NCBI GenBank assembly: GCA_948474755.1
Contig: CAOLHI010001812.1
Coordinates: forward strand, 62,001 to 126,000
Source of the DNA: Ctenosaura bakeri
Taxonomy: Eukaryota > Chordata > Lepidosauria > Squamata > Iguanidae
Length of the DNA: 64,000 nt
Reading direction: 5' to 3'
The translations under genes and the position numbers were made by a program. Of the stretch, positions 10,204 through 22,692 are shown in pieces (position 1 is the stretch's first letter; every line of letters begins with the position of its first letter). The notes below the pieces were generated by a model. That model saw only the letters and a list, made by a program, of their open reading frames with translations. It searched no databases and was not told the DNA's origin.

Positions 10204-13011
10204 AGACTAGAGAGAGGTGGAATCTTGAAAAATGATGCTACTAATTCACACAATTTTAACAAGATACCTCCCCCACCCCACAAAAATAGAGACTGTTTAT
10301 CAAACGAGAAACTATCCTAATGAAAAATTATGGACAGGTGGTTTGAAATAAAAATAAAACAGGCATCACAGAAGGAATAAGATTGCAACGCAAATGCTCT
10401 CTCCACTTGTTGCAGCTCTGCTAAGTTGGTCTGGGGCTGATCCACAGAAGCTGCAACAGCCATTTACCTTGTGAGGATTACTAGCCAGATTATCTGTGGT
10501 GAGAGGGGTCCTCCATCCCCAAAGTTTTCCTGCTACACTAGAAGTCAATAAGCTACTAAAGCGTTTAAAAGGCCCTTTGCTAGTTTGGGATGCTGGTGTC
10601 AGGAGAAAAAAAAAATCATTTAGCAAGGAATATCAATGTATACAAAGGTCTGATGAGGACGCACCATTAAATGTGGGGGCAGCTGCATCTATGTTATGCT
10701 GTTTGCTTTCTAATGGTTTTCTAAAGGTTGGAAGCCCTTGGAGCTGGAGTCTGGGAGCCAGCTCTGCTACCGTACCATCTCAATAATGTGAAGTTGGAAC
10801 TATTAAATCATCAGATAGTGTCATTCTTTAATATGTCAGATTTCTGAATGTATATTTTGAGTTAATACTATATCATAGGGATAGCAAACACATCACTTAT
10901 CAATACATGTATAAATTGTTAATCCAGTCTTTTAAACCACTATAAACCAGTCTGTGACATCAATATGTGTTATTTGCATTCAGAAGATTAGAAATGTTTT
11001 GTTACCCGTTCTGGGTGAGAAACTGGGAGCCAGAGAAAGGGCACATTAAGTGCAAGTTGAAAAGCAACAGTGCCGGAATACGTCCTTGATAAGCGGGCTT
11101 TGACATTTTGATATAATAAATAATTTCCTCAAGATGCCAACACTAATTTTCATGAGATGTAAATATGAGCCTGCATCAGTGTCAAGAGACACTGATTTGT
11201 TGCAATTCCCTCTGCTTTTTCAAAGCCATTTGCTTGATAGAGAATTGAATGCAGATCTAGGATTGGGTAAAACATACAGTTTGAATGCCATTTCATGTAC
11301 GTACATAGTATAGCAGAAAAATCAGCGTGGTCAAATCTAGACCTAGCTGTGTGAAAGCCAGGCAGATAATATCATTGTACTAATTACTACGCAACCATAT
11401 GTTTTACTGGAAGATGTCTACAATAGCCTTCCCACACAGCTCAAGTAAACTTGTATGTCTTTAGTTCAATGCGTTTTCTCTTCCACTCTTTTAATATATG
11501 GGAAATGGGATTAATACCTTTTATTCACTTGAAGTTTTCCTGAAACATCAATATAAAATATATTATGCTCACCACTCAGTCAAGGCCCCTTTAGCAAGGG
11601 GAGAGCAAATTGTCTGTATTACCATATTTGCCAGGGTATATGATGCACCGGTGTACAAGACACCCCATTTTCGAACAGTATTTTTGGAGGGGGAAAAGTG
11701 AGTCTTATATGCCAGCAAATAGGGTAGTTTCTTATTTACACTGTTAGTGACTTTATGTTGGAGTCCAGCAACAGAATGCACGATTCAGTCTGTTCAAAAT
11801 CATGTTGGTCATAAATGTACTATAAAAACTCATAGTTTTTGTAATATGAATCAAGTTCCTTGAGAACAACCCTTCCTATCAAGAGTTTGGAAAAAAAATT
11901 GGAACCATGAATTTCCAGTGCCTGTGCCAACCCCACACTCTTTAATACAAACATTAATTTGTTTTATTAAGTTATAAGAACATTAATATGTTCTTCTGGC
12001 TGGTAGAGGATTCCACTACAGAGTTGGTTGTCCCAGACTTTGAACTAATTTACTTTGAACTTTGCGTAGTTAATCTACGTGTCATCCTATATATATTATC
12101 TCTGGAAGCATTTTACAGACGTTAACGAAACCTTCAGCATCATCAGGAAAGGTAATTGCTTAGTGGGAGCTAAGTTTGCTTTTTTGCAATCTGACTGGAA
12201 GTTTCAAGCACCAGATGGAACCCTGGCACCCACCCTCACTTATGTCTTGAACTACATCTGAAGAGTCTATGACCATCTCAGGCATAATGGGAAAGAGGCA
12301 GGAGCTTTACAACCTAATGTTTTGCTCAGACTTTGTATACATTTTTCAATTTAATTTTTTTCTTTGGGAACAATCGTAACATTAGCTGTCCTAAAACAAA
12401 CCTTACATAGAATACTATTATGAAAGAATCACACATTCTGTAAAAGCTTCTGGACATAACTATTATCACTAAAGTAGATTTTTCACCCCAATGTACATTA
12501 GTAATCTTGCTACACTTTTGAGAACTTGGCTACCTGTTCTGATATAAAGCTCCAGTAAAGTTCATAAATATTGTACAATCTATGTTTAATTTTGCCAATG
12601 TGTCAAGCTTCTGCTTAGCAAGTGGAAAAAAAAACTACAGTTAATACCAAAATGTTCTGATTCAATCACAAAGTTGGTTTAGACCTTTTATTCATTTCTA
12701 ATGATTCTTGTTTTGAAGTGATATAAACTTGAAGAGAGAAATTGTTTTGAAGCGATATCTGGAAGGAAGCATTTTTTCTTTTATCCTAGACTTCCTGGAA
12801 GGAAGGAAAAATAGCTTTCTTTACAGAGATAAGCTGTGTACTTCTCTTGCTCATGCTGAAATCTAAATGAGTTCCCTGTCCTAGAAGTCACTGTGTTCAC
12901 AAAATCTCAAGACTGTCAACCACAAGCAGTAGACATTTGCATGTACGTATACACACATGGTCCAGACTTGAAAGAGAAACAGCATACATCAAGACCAGAG
13001 GTTTAGACATA
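10204..13011. other. Intergenic, mostly unannotated AT-rich DNA
   Basis: No gene is visible. A small ORF at 10496-10786 has no recognisable domain. A short foldback element lies at 11619-11726. A segment around 12030-12200 (with GAAGCATTTTACAGACGTTA) resembles 52265-52420 and may be a shared old interspersed repeat. Confidence 0.4.
11619..11726. repeat. Short foldback MITE (about 108 bp)
   Basis: The left end reads TACCATATTTGCCAGGGTAT and the right end TTATATGCCAGCAAATAGGGTA, an imperfect inverted pair. Between them lie GTACAAGACACCCCATTTT and a GTGAGTCTTATATG complement-like part. The structure is that of a small non-autonomous DNA transposon. No transposase is nearby and the family is not certain. 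Confidence 0.6.
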
Positions 13012-14078
13012 GGCCATTTCCACACTACACTCTTATAGCGCGATTATTCCACTTTCAACATCCTATGGAATCCTGGAGTTTGCAGTTTCGGGAAACTCCC
13101 TGTTACCCTGTTTACTGGGGGGTCCCATGAGGGACACCGAAATGCGCTCTCAAAATATCAAAAGGTGGGGAAATTAGCAAAGAGCACAAGTTGGCAATGT
13201 GAGAGGCAGGGCAACCCAGCGGAATCTTTTACCCAATGTCTACGGGGTCAGGCCAAGCCAAGGAGCACACTAAGTTATGAGAATAATTGTGATCTTTATT
13301 AAAGTACAGACAAACAGTGTATGCAACACACGCAGATAACTATAGAAAATAAAGGTTGGAGTGAGACAGGGATTTTTAAGAGGGATTGTTGATTTGGGTG
13401 ATACTACACCTGTCCTGAAGTCCGGGTAGTCTGAAGATTGAGTTCGTAGAGATGAAGTTTCTCAGTATGTGGGACTGAGGGGAATGCTCGCCAAGCAAAG
13501 TGGCATCAAGGCTGGATGGAATTCGGGAGCGATCCGAAGAAGCTCTCAAAATCAGGTGTTTTTATGGGGAAAATATGACCGTAGGCTAGTCCGTACTTGG
13601 GGAAAAACAATGAGTATAGGGCCGGAGACAAAGCCTCCGAAAGGTCTGAATTTAGCATGATTGAGTTAGGTTCAAATTGACAATAGAATAGCCAGTATGC
13701 AGATGCGCAGTGCTTGACAGTTGAATGTTCAGCCTGTCAAGTTGCCTGCTCGGGGCAGGGAGTTCTTTGTAAGTTGCGTGCATATATAACGAGGATACTT
13801 GCCTTTGAGGTCTCCTAAAGCGGTGAGACGGCTATTTCTGGCTTGCCTGTATTGTTTGGAATATTACAGCAATTAAGGGCTGAGCCTGACTGTGGGCTTG
13901 TCCGGTGGGCCTCGCAGACACGTGGAGAGGGATGGTAGAAGAAAGCCAAATTATTGGTATCAAAATGATATCTGACATCCCCCAAATCCGGGCTAGAAAA
14001 CAGCAGTAACACCCCAGGATTCCATAGGATGTTGAAAGTGGAATAATCACGCTATAAGAGTGTAGTGCAGAAATGGCC
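13012..14078. mobile_element. Foldback MITE, short type, split by a solo LTR
   Basis: The outer parts are 13012-13100 and 14012-14078. They start GGCCATTTCCACACTACACT and end with the complement (AGTGTAGTGCAGAAATGGCC). Inside each arm are TTATTCCACTTTCAACATCC and ATCCTATGGAATCCTG or their complements. Together they make a MITE of about 156 bp. A 911-bp LTR (13101-14011) sits in its centre. The flanking 3-bp target duplication is degraded here. Confidence 0.8.
13101..14011 (-). mobile_element. Solo LTR (endogenous retrovirus-like), copy 1
   Basis: The 911-bp segment begins TGTTACCCTG and ends CAGCAGTAACA, giving TG...CA ends with a short inverted TGTTAC/GTAACA. It matches 16013-16921 in the opposite orientation. 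On the minus strand a TATA-like sequence (near 13790) precedes AATAAA (near 13300), the expected U3-R-U5 order, so the sense strand is minus. The flanks TCCC and CCCC suggest a 4-bp target duplication with one change. No internal retroviral genes are present, so it is a solo LTR left by recombination. Confidence 0.75.
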
Positions 14079-15830
14079 TCAGTGTGGATACAGATGTGGT
14101 TTGGAGATTAATTGGGCTTGGCATCCTGGTGAATTTTCTTTATTGGCAAAGGGAGAGGTGATTGCTGTTATATTACCGTCCCTGAATCACTCAGTGGATC
14201 CTGCTAGATCTGACTTAAGTGATGCACCTGAGAAACATCATTTTGGGCAGTCTGGCCAAAGTCTATAAGGTGAGGCTCAGAGAGTAGCATTGTGGAGTAC
14301 TTATAAAGATAATTGAGGAGAAGAAGTTGTTGTTTCTGGTGTTCATCCAGCAATGCATTATCACCAATGTTATGAATAAGGACTAATACGCTGGCTCCAA
14401 ATCCTGGCATGATGGCTGCTAACTAAGAGTACTTTTTACTAGTTTTGGCTGATAAAACAATTATTGCTATTCTTGGAGAGACAGAGCTTGACCACTGTGG
14501 TTCATACATTGGCAACAGATTGGATCAAAGCAAGAGGAGGCAAAGTCTGCTCCTGGAGCTAGATATGGGCCCCAATGTTGCTTTTCCTGACTTCAACCCT
14601 TCCAGAACCTTGGACCAATCTTGTGTCCCTCAAAGATGAATTCCCTCCTATAAGATTCCAGGAGTGGTTATTTACCTTTTAAATAGGACAAAGAGCCCTG
14701 CCTCACTCTTTAAAACCCAGTTTTGAAACCCAATTTTTTAAAACTAGAACAGGGTGACTTTTAGTTTTGCTTTTGGCATTATCAGCAGTCTGTGTTTATT
14801 GACCCCTGGATCTGCCTCAGTTGCTTATGTCTGAATTCGTGTAAGGAGGCTGACCCGAAGCTGCAGTGGAGGCAAAATGCTCTAGACAGACTGGATGGTG
14901 GAGTAGCTTATCACCAGCATATTATGTTGACAGAGCTGCACCAACAGCTTGTAAGTAACTAGAACAGATTTAAGGTTTTGGTAGTTGGGTACAAAGCCCT
15001 AAACTCAGGACAAAGTTGCTTGAGAGGTTACCTGGCCCACTGTTGTCAATTTGGATCTTGCACTCATGCAATGACTTTCTGATGGTCCCTGAGAAACCTG
15101 GTCTGTGATTGTTTGGAAAAGGGCTTTTAATCTTACAGAGTCCACTAACCAATCATGTATTCATCTCAACACACTGATCTGATGGGAGTATGTTTCCAGA
15201 CCTATTTCCATGGCAAATTTTTTGGATGCATATGGAGCACACATGGTACACACACTGTTAGCAAATGAGTAGATAGGAAAGTTGGGAGCAGTCCATCAAC
15301 ACCACCACCAGGTGATAGGGGTATATGAGCTCTGCCCCTGAAAAATGACTGCAAGCTATCTCTTTTTGTAGGGAATGCTGCAAAGTTTAGGAGGAAATCT
15401 CCTGACTAGGTATTGGAATGAGGACTGAAGATAATTGTGGTTCAGGGAGCAGGTTCAAACTATCTAGTCAGTGCCCAGACTAATGGTACTTCTCTGTATG
15501 CACTGCAGAGAAAGGATGAGGAAGTTTTACAAAGTGTAGTTTTGCAGAGTCAAACTGCTGCCTTACTAATGTTTCTGTAAACCTGACAAAACCTGCAGGG
15601 GAGGAAGAGGAAAAAAAGACAACCTTAAATTTACAGTTAACAGTAAAACAGTGAGTTGTAACAAGGTGACCTTATTCGAGCACATGCATTGAGTCAGTTC
15701 AGAATTATTTATTAAAAAGCATACATAGAGATACTTCATTGAACAAAGTAGATGTGTTGGCATTACTTTGACAGAAAATTTGGTACTAGAGTCAGAAATA
15801 ACATGGAACTAACAGAGAGAAATTCCTTAC
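14079..15830. other. Intergenic sequence without recognised genes
   Basis: Only short unrelated ORFs are present. The stretch near 14970-15160 (around TTGGGTACAAAGCCCTAAAC) reads like a very decayed LINE C-terminal segment (GYKALN), but this rests on a few residues. Nothing else is supported. Confidence 0.3.
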
Positions 15831-15832
15831 TG

Positions 15833-16960
15833 TGTGCCTTCAAGTAATTTCCAAGTTACAGCAACTCTAAGATCATGTCACAGGGTTTTCTTAGTTCAGA
15901 GGCGGTTTGCCTGTGCCTCCCTCTGAGGCTAAGAGTATGTGACTTACCCAAGGTCACTTAGTGGGTTTCCATGACCAAGCAGGGATTTGGACCCTGCCTC
16001 CAGAGTCATAGTTGTTACTGCAGGTTAGGCCTCCTTGGAGATAGCATAAAGATATAATTTTGATATCAATAATTTGGCTCTCTTCCACCACCCCTCTCCA
16101 CGTGTTTGAGAGGCACCCGGACAAGCACAGAACTAGGCTCGGCCATCAAACGCTGCAATATCCCAAAACAATACAGGCAGGCCAGAAATAGCCAGATCAC
16201 CACTTTAGGAGACCTCTCTGCAAACACCCTCATTATGTATGCACGTTGTTTACAAAGGACTCCCTGCCCCGAGCAGGCAACTGGGCAAGCTGAATACTCA
16301 ACTGCCAAGCACTGAGCATTTGAATACTGGCTATCTCTTTGTCAATTCGGACTTAACTCAATCATGTTAAATTTTGACCTTTCCAAAGCTTTGTCTCGCG
16401 CTCGAAACTCGTTGTTTTCCCCAAGTACAGAATAGCCTTCAGTTACATTTCTCCCTGTAAAAAAACCCTGATTCCGAGACCTTCCTCGGATTGCTCTGGA
16501 CTTCCATCCAGCCTTGCTGCCCCTTTGTTTGACGAGCTGTCCCCTCAGTTCCACGTACTGAGACTCCATACCAACAAACTCAATCTTCAGACCTCTCCAG
16601 GCTTCAGGACAGGTTTCGTACCACCCAAATCAACTATCCCTCTCAAAATCCCTCTATACCACTCCAACCTTTATTTTCTATAGTTATCTGAGTGCGTGTG
16701 TTGCATACACTGTTTGTCTGTATTTAACAAAAATCTCAATTATTCTTAAACTCCGGTTTGCTTCTTGGCTTGGCCTGACCCCATAGACATTGGGTAAAAG
16801 ATTCCGCTGCATTGCCCTGCCTTGCATCACTAACTTGTGCTCTAGCTAATTTCCCCAAAACTTAGTTAATTGAGAGCGCATATAGGTTTCCCTCCTGGGA
16901 CCCCCAGTAAACAGGGTAACATAGTCCAGTTCTCAAACCACTCCATCACACTGGCTCATG
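15833..16960 (-). mobile_element. tRNA-derived SINE, split by an LTR
   Basis: The minus-oriented SINE has its tail at GTGTGCCTTCAAGTAATTTC and CCCAAGGTCACTTAGTGGGT. The complement of its tRNA-like head (CCAGAGTCATAGT) ends at 16012. The same head continues after the LTR at 16922 (TAGTCCAGTTCTCAAACCAC, then CTGGCTC). TAGT on both sides (16009-16012 and 16922-16925) is the LTR target duplication. Other copies of this SINE family occur from 51 to 58 kb. Confidence 0.8.
16013..16921 (+). mobile_element. Solo LTR, copy 2, inserted in a SINE
   Basis: 909 bp starting TGTTACTGCAGG and ending AGGGTAACA. It is the reverse complement of copy 1 with scattered differences. The 4-bp target duplication TAGT is exact and the interrupted SINE is collinear on both sides. 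The TATA-like and poly(A) motifs seen in copy 1 are mutated here (AACAAA near 16727). Confidence 0.82.
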
Positions 16961-19015
16961 AGATAGATTCTTACACCACAAAAAGGAGTAGTTCACAATG
17001 TTTCAGCAAACTGTTTATTTAGAATTAATAATTTGTGAAAGGAAACAATCAAGCCAGGTAAGCCTTGCATGAACAAAGAAACTTTATAGAGACCATTTGA
17101 AACTTCTTCCAAAATACACCCAGGAATTATTATTTTTTTCTTTCATGAGCCTTCACCTTGCTTTTGGTTTCCATTTTGGTTGACAGACTTGCAGATCTAT
17201 GCTTTTAATATGATGGTAAAGGGTGATGGTGGTGGAGGAGAAGTTTAAGCAGGCTAATTAGCTTTTCCCTCTGTTCTGCTGTTCACTTGTGTTAAGCAAA
17301 GATTCTGCAGCCAGGTGCTCTTTACCAGGCATAGACCTATACAGTAGGATCAGCTAGAACAGATTCCCACTTTTCCTATCTCAAGCTTGATTCCTCTGCT
17401 TACTGCAGACTAGCTGCTGCAACCAGACACTGAACGTCTGTGTTTTTCCAGCCCAACATTGCCATGTTCCTGATGCTGATGCTGATGCTGCTTAAAGAAA
17501 AAATGTCCAGCTAGAGAGAAGACAAGGAGGCTGTGCAGCTATAAAAACACTTTGTAGAAATGAACTTCTTTGATGGAGAGTTTGTTTAACTGAGCTACAC
17601 CTGTTTTACACATCATCCAGCGGGAGCCAAAATTCTATTCATTAAAACACAACAAGATAATGTGTAGTTTTGTACAGACCAACTGCTATGTGGCCCTCCA
17701 GCCCCCACTGTACCCCCTCCCCCAGTTTGGGAGGAAATATGCACTGTCCCTTCTATCTTTAATTTTTCTTCTAGATGCAGCATTTTTTGCAAAATCCTCA
17801 GGATTTGACATAAATATTGTGAAGTTTAATTAAATTGTAAGGTGAAAGGGTCCCAGTCTTAGAAGCCATTCTTTAAAGTGGCTTCCAGACAGAGTTTTTC
17901 TGTGCTTGGAAGCTTATTGAAAGAGGGGTTCCACCCCCTCCAAAACTCTCAACTCTCACTGGGATATAATATATTGCTTTAAATAAATCATTACAAGAAG
18001 TCACATTGGTCTAGCTCATGCGATCTAATAAAGATACCATGTATCTTTACCATCCCTGATTTATTGCTATATAGCTGTAAATTAAATAATGATGTCTTTT
18101 TCTCTCTTCATCATCCTCATGTTCTGGCAGGTTTACAGAAAACACTAGTAAATCACTGAATCCTCTGAGTCTTCCACAGACATACTTTGCAGAGCTGTCT
18201 GGTTTGGAGAAGGAGACAGACCTCTTATTCCCCTATGGGCAGTGTGGTTGTATGGAGTTAAAGACAGCCACTGTGGGGCTTTGGGACTGATGAAGAAGGG
18301 CTAGATTCATTAAGTTATTAGATAGGAAGTGCTAGGGTCCAAGGGAGCCTGGACCGAAAAAGGTACTGCCACACCTTCCAACATCTCACAGATTAAAACT
18401 GGGAGACGTACGGCCAAGCAAATTCAGACTGTAGTTAAGATGGTAAAGTTATTAATGAAAAAGAATATACAAGCTGGGAGTGGCTTTAGCAGTTTGCTTT
18501 TGTCTGAGCCTACTGGGAAGGTCAAGATTCCAGCCCCTCTTCTCCTTTCCTCTCCTCTCCTCTCCTCTCCCCCTTGCTGAGTTAACAGAATGCAAACTAC
18601 TTTTTTTCTTTGAACTCAGTTTGCAGCAATTGAAGTAAGCTGAGGACAAAGAGAGAAAGAGGGAGGAGGAGACAGAAACGTTTAAAAGCAGCTGGAAAAA
18701 TTGGGATAATGGACGATTAATTGGGACAGCCCCTGCTAAATCAGGACAGTTGGAAAGCATGCTCTCCCAAAAGGACACACACACTCCCCAAACCAAGGAG
18801 GTTGGATAAAAAGGCCTAAAACATGTTGTGTGGGGAATGTGGTAAAATTGTTCCCCCAAGCTTCTAGAGGGCAAACGCAACCTGCTTGTGTTAAAAGCAA
18901 GAAGGCTGTTTGCATTGCACGTATAAACTTTTGGAAATTGCCCATCCTCAGTGTAATGCCACCATTTCTTTTCAGTTCTGCTTTATTATTTTGAGCAACA
19001 GTCTACCTAGATTTT
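16961..19015. other. Intergenic sequence with low-complexity patches
   Basis: No gene or defined repeat copy was recognised. A CTGATG hexamer run lies near 17471-17492 and a CCTCT-rich run at 18541-18577. Short ORFs such as 18329-18580 have no domain features. Confidence 0.4.
18541..18577. repeat. Pyrimidine microsatellite (TCTCC)n
   Basis: Consecutive TCTCC/TCTCCT units on the plus strand form a homopyrimidine run. Confidence 0.85.
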
Positions 19016-19212
19016 GGCCATTTCCACACTATACTGTTACAGAGCTATTATTCCACTTTCAACATCCTATGGAGTCCTGGGGTTTGCAGTTTAGGGAGGA
19101 GCATTTAGAATTCTCAGCCAACCTTTGCCTTCAGTAAATGACAAACCCCACAATTCCACAGGATGTTGAAAGTAGAATAACAACACTATAACATTGTAGG
19201 GTGGAAATGGCC
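19016..19212. mobile_element. Foldback MITE, short type
   Basis: It starts GGCCATTTCCACACTATACT and ends GTAGGGTGGAAATGGCC. The arms share the CAACATCCTATGGAGTCCTG motif and its complement, with about 50 extra bases in the middle. The flanking triplets no longer match. Confidence 0.75.
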
Positions 19213-19637
19213 TATGAGTACACTCCTACATCCAGCACACTTTTGCCCACCCCTGCTCTAGCCGCCCTTTGAGTATTACCCAAAGCATCTTGTCCCCCAC
19301 CAGCTGCTGCTTATCAATGGAGAGGGAAGAAAGTGAGAAGGCAGTTCCTGTGTTGGCGTACCAGCTCTGTTTGACAGGGGAAGCAAGTAGGAAGTGCATT
19401 CACAGGAGTGCACCTTGTATCCTTTCCTGTCAGAGCACCACCAGCTGAACTGCCTCCCTGCATTCTCCATACTGGTAAACAGCTCCAGCAGCAACAGCCC
19501 CTGGTAGAGCTTCATAAGATGACAGGGAGAGATTTTGACACTGCATAAAGAGTCGTAGAATAGCACCTTGTACTCCATTGAAAGAAAAGGGAAGAGAAAA
19601 GACATACAGGTACACTGCATCACAGCCTAAATATTCT

Positions 19638-19870
19638 AGAAGTACCAGATTCTACCTGATCTTGGAAGCTCAGCAGAGTTAGTTCTGGTTAGCACTTGGA
19701 TGGGAGGCCATCAGTGAATATCAGGTGCTCTAGGCTATATTTCAGGGGAAGGAACTGGCAAAACCACCTCTCAGTATTCCTTGCCTAAGAAAAGCCTGTG
19801 CAATTCATGGAGTTTCCATAGATTGACTGGTGGCTTAAAGGTGTGCAGACACACATCACTAACAACCATT
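19638..19870 (+). mobile_element. 5S rRNA-derived SINE
   Basis: The head contains CTACCTGATCTTGGAAGCTC and GGTTAGCACTTGGATGGGAG, which resemble the internal pol III promoter region of 5S rRNA. The tail follows with GGGGAAGGAACTGGCAAAAC and GAAAAGCCTGTGCAATTCAT. A related antisense copy is at 33890-34095. It is too diverged from 5S rRNA to be a real 5S gene. Confidence 0.75.
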
Positions 19871-20574
19871 GTTTACAGCTCTTCAGGTCACAATGTTGTA
19901 AAAGGCCCAGCTTGTATGTTCAATTCCGTGTGAATTCTGAAACCATATGTGACTCAGGGGACTAAAATGTCCCTTCTGACTAGATGAGAATTAATTCCTA
20001 TATTTACAAATGAAGAGCTAGTACGAAGCATGGCAAATTGGTTTTGGGGAGGGGAAAACAGCAGTTGTAGCACAGCTCAACAGCAACAATGTGAAGATAC
20101 GCAAGTATGCAGTGCTTGAAGCAAAATTTTGTTTTCTAGGTTAGAAGTAGACATTTGGATCTCCGACATTCTTAGCATTCACCCTCACTACCCCAAAATT
20201 GCTGAACCCAGCAGAAAGTTGCTAAATATCCATTTCCCAGAAAAACACAAAAAGCTTCTGTGAGATATTTGGGCTATCTTTGTCTGGAATACCAGTCACT
20301 GGGGGGGGGGGAAGCAAAAACAAAACAGCAGGCTACTGTCCTTATCTTTTAGCTGTAGCTTGCCAGTAGCTTTTGGATGGTCCCTCTGAGACCTAGAATG
20401 CTAGACGTAGATACACCATTGGACAGAATCATCAGTGCTTTTTTACGTTCTTATAAATCTTTAAACATTCTCCTACATCCTAAAAAAATTATTGCAAGTA
20501 GAAAACTAATACACCAGCAAAATGTCAATCTAAGAACTTCTCCTTAATGTGCTATATTTTTATTTAAAAGGAAT

Positions 20575-21005
20575 TTATAAATACATCCCTCCACATTGGC
20601 TAGGGTTAGGGGTTCAGGACCTCCACAACAGTGGAAAAATCACAAATATCAAAATGTCTGTGTGTATTTCTGTCAGAAGGGAGACAAGGCATGGTGAGGA
20701 GAACAGACACCCAGGGTCCAAATCAAGTCAGGGAAAAGGGGTGGGTTGGCATGATGACTTTACACTTCCTTGCTAACCCATCTCCTTCCTTGGGTGTGGT
20801 GGGAGCATTGGGAGAGGGCTGACAGCTGTCTTTAACTGGCCAGACAGCAGCTGGTGGAAGAAGAGAAGGCAAGAGGCAGGTTTTTAAAGAGCTGGTGAGA
20901 GAAAAGTTTCCCCTGGAAAAGAGACACTGGAGGGGGCAGGGGTTAGAGAAACTTGCAAATAATCAATCTGTGAAAGTCAAATCCACAAATGTAGAGGGCT
21001 GACTG
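20575..21005. mobile_element. Possible pogo/Tigger-like non-autonomous DNA transposon
   Basis: The right end (GTCAAATCCACAAATGTAGA then GGGCTGACTGT) fits the complement of pogo-like termini with a GGCCCTC...GTATCC pattern. The left end has ATCCCTCCACATTGGCTAGG and GGTTCAGGACCTCC, as in related elements. It resembles the copy at 38981-39200. The interior is anonymous. Confidence 0.45.
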
Positions 21006-21087
21006 TGTGTACACAGGGGAAGATTCAGATACTGCACTCCCTACTCACAGCCTAAAGCAGTTATAGATCATCAACACCATGTTTTGA

Positions 21088-21720
21088 GACTAGGGCTTTG
21101 GAGAGGAGAAGGTTAATGGAGCTAGAAGGATGGCTTCAAGTTGGTCAAACCTGCTGGCCAGGATCTGTCTGGACACATCTTATAGGCAATATGTTTTTAT
21201 AGGAACTAATAGTTAAAGAATTTTCATTCAATTCTGGTAAATTATGAAAGAAAAAAACCAATCAAGAACAGAGTCTGCCTTTCCCCACCCAGTACGACCC
21301 CATCACAAAAGGTACTGATGATGTAATCCAGGTGTTTTTTTGTGTGAAGACTGTTATCTGATCAAGACTGACAGAGACACAATGACAGAAAGGTGAGTTT
21401 AGGATCTGTAAGAGAAAAACAGCATTTTAGAAGGCTAACTGGCCCTCTACAGCTTCCATAGTCTTTTGGGCATTTTGAGCTGTGCCTCCACCTACACTGC
21501 TGGAACTCTGATAGAAGGGATTGAATGCACTTGGAGTTTTAACATTTCTCCAGAATTAGTTATTAAAATGTTAGATGAGCCACAGTGCTAAAAAGCCAAC
21601 ATTGGCCAGTTGCTTTTTAAACCAAAGCCTAATTCTGTTGCATTACAGCAAAACTACTTCTTGCTTTTTGTTTGTCCCTCAATGTTGGAAGCTTGCAAAA
21701 TAGAAGTCATGAGAGTCAAT
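21088..21720. repeat. Duplicated block A upstream of TGM4-like gene 1
   Basis: Collinear with 54797-55630: both carry GGAGAGGAGA(A/G)GGTTAATGG, CTTCAAGTTGGTCAAA, CTGCTGGCCAGGAT, TGTTTTTATAGGAAC and AACCAATCAAGAA. A CCAAT box is at 21258-21262. It lies about 2 kb upstream of exon 2. The most economical reading is that it is 5' flanking DNA copied along with the transglutaminase gene. An old dispersed repeat is the alternative. Confidence 0.6.
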
Positions 21721-22692
21721 CTTTTGCTATAGAATAGCTTGCCTTGAATGAATTGATTTAAGGCAGTTCTCAAACTTTTTACTCCACATGTGGATAGACC
21801 TCCCACATGACATCACGTCCCCTCTCCATTCTATTCTATACCTCTCTCTCCCTCTCTCTTTCTCACAGGCCGCTCTGGCCACACACACCCTTAACACTGA
21901 GCTTTCATGCTCTGCAGCTCCTTTCTTCACTTTCCTACCCACCACCTGACAAACTGCCTCATGTCCTGCTGTGCCAATAATGAAACATTCAGAGAAACTG
22001 AAAGGGAATAGCATAAAAAGGGGGAAGCCAATTTTTGCTGTGTCCAAGTGTGGAGAGTGGAGGGGCCAGAGCAGGGCCTGCTTTTCTTTCTCTCTGACTG
22101 GAGTACCAGCATCACTTAAATCCTGCTATAGTGCCCTGGCTCCCTCCCTTCCATGTATACAACCCTGTTTTCCCTTTAAAACCACCACCTTTGTGGACAA
22201 AGGGCAAAGCTCTCAATGATTGCTCAAAAAGGATTGGTAACCTGTGGTAGCATGTTATAAAAGTAAAACTGAAGAAAATACTCTGTTGAGGCAGAAATTA
22301 TAAAAATAGAATGTAATCTTTATTAGAATAACACACAGGGGAAAAGATACTGGGTATTTCAAGAATATTCAAACAAAATAACATTTCTCCAAAAACGTTG
22401 AAATGAGTTCTTCAAATCACCACAGTATTCAAGAACAGAGCTTTCACACACAGAGACCTTTGGCTCCACTTAGCACAAAGGTGTAATTCCCTACTCAGGG
22501 TCCCATTTTCTGACCCACTCAGAAGTGGTTCGGTTTTTTCTCTGCCTCACACTAGCCCACTGGGAAGACAACCCTCTTTCCAGGCTCTTTTGGAGTGGAC
22601 TTCTTCCTTAAATGGACTCTTGGCTTAGTGACTATGCAGTTAATCAGTGTAAAAAAAGATATAAAGGAATCCTGTATGAACTTTGAGACTGA

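Larger units (their letters stand above)
19871..22692. other. Region upstream of the first TGM4-like gene
   Basis: No gene is supported. It holds a pogo-like MITE (20575-21005) and a block (21088-21720) that recurs upstream of the second TGM4-like exon. The first coding exon and promoter of the transglutaminase gene are expected here but were not convincingly located. Confidence 0.4.

Noticed and set aside
19638..19760. A 5S rRNA gene
   Set aside because: The 5S-like part is truncated, diverged and fused to a SINE tail, and a second copy exists.
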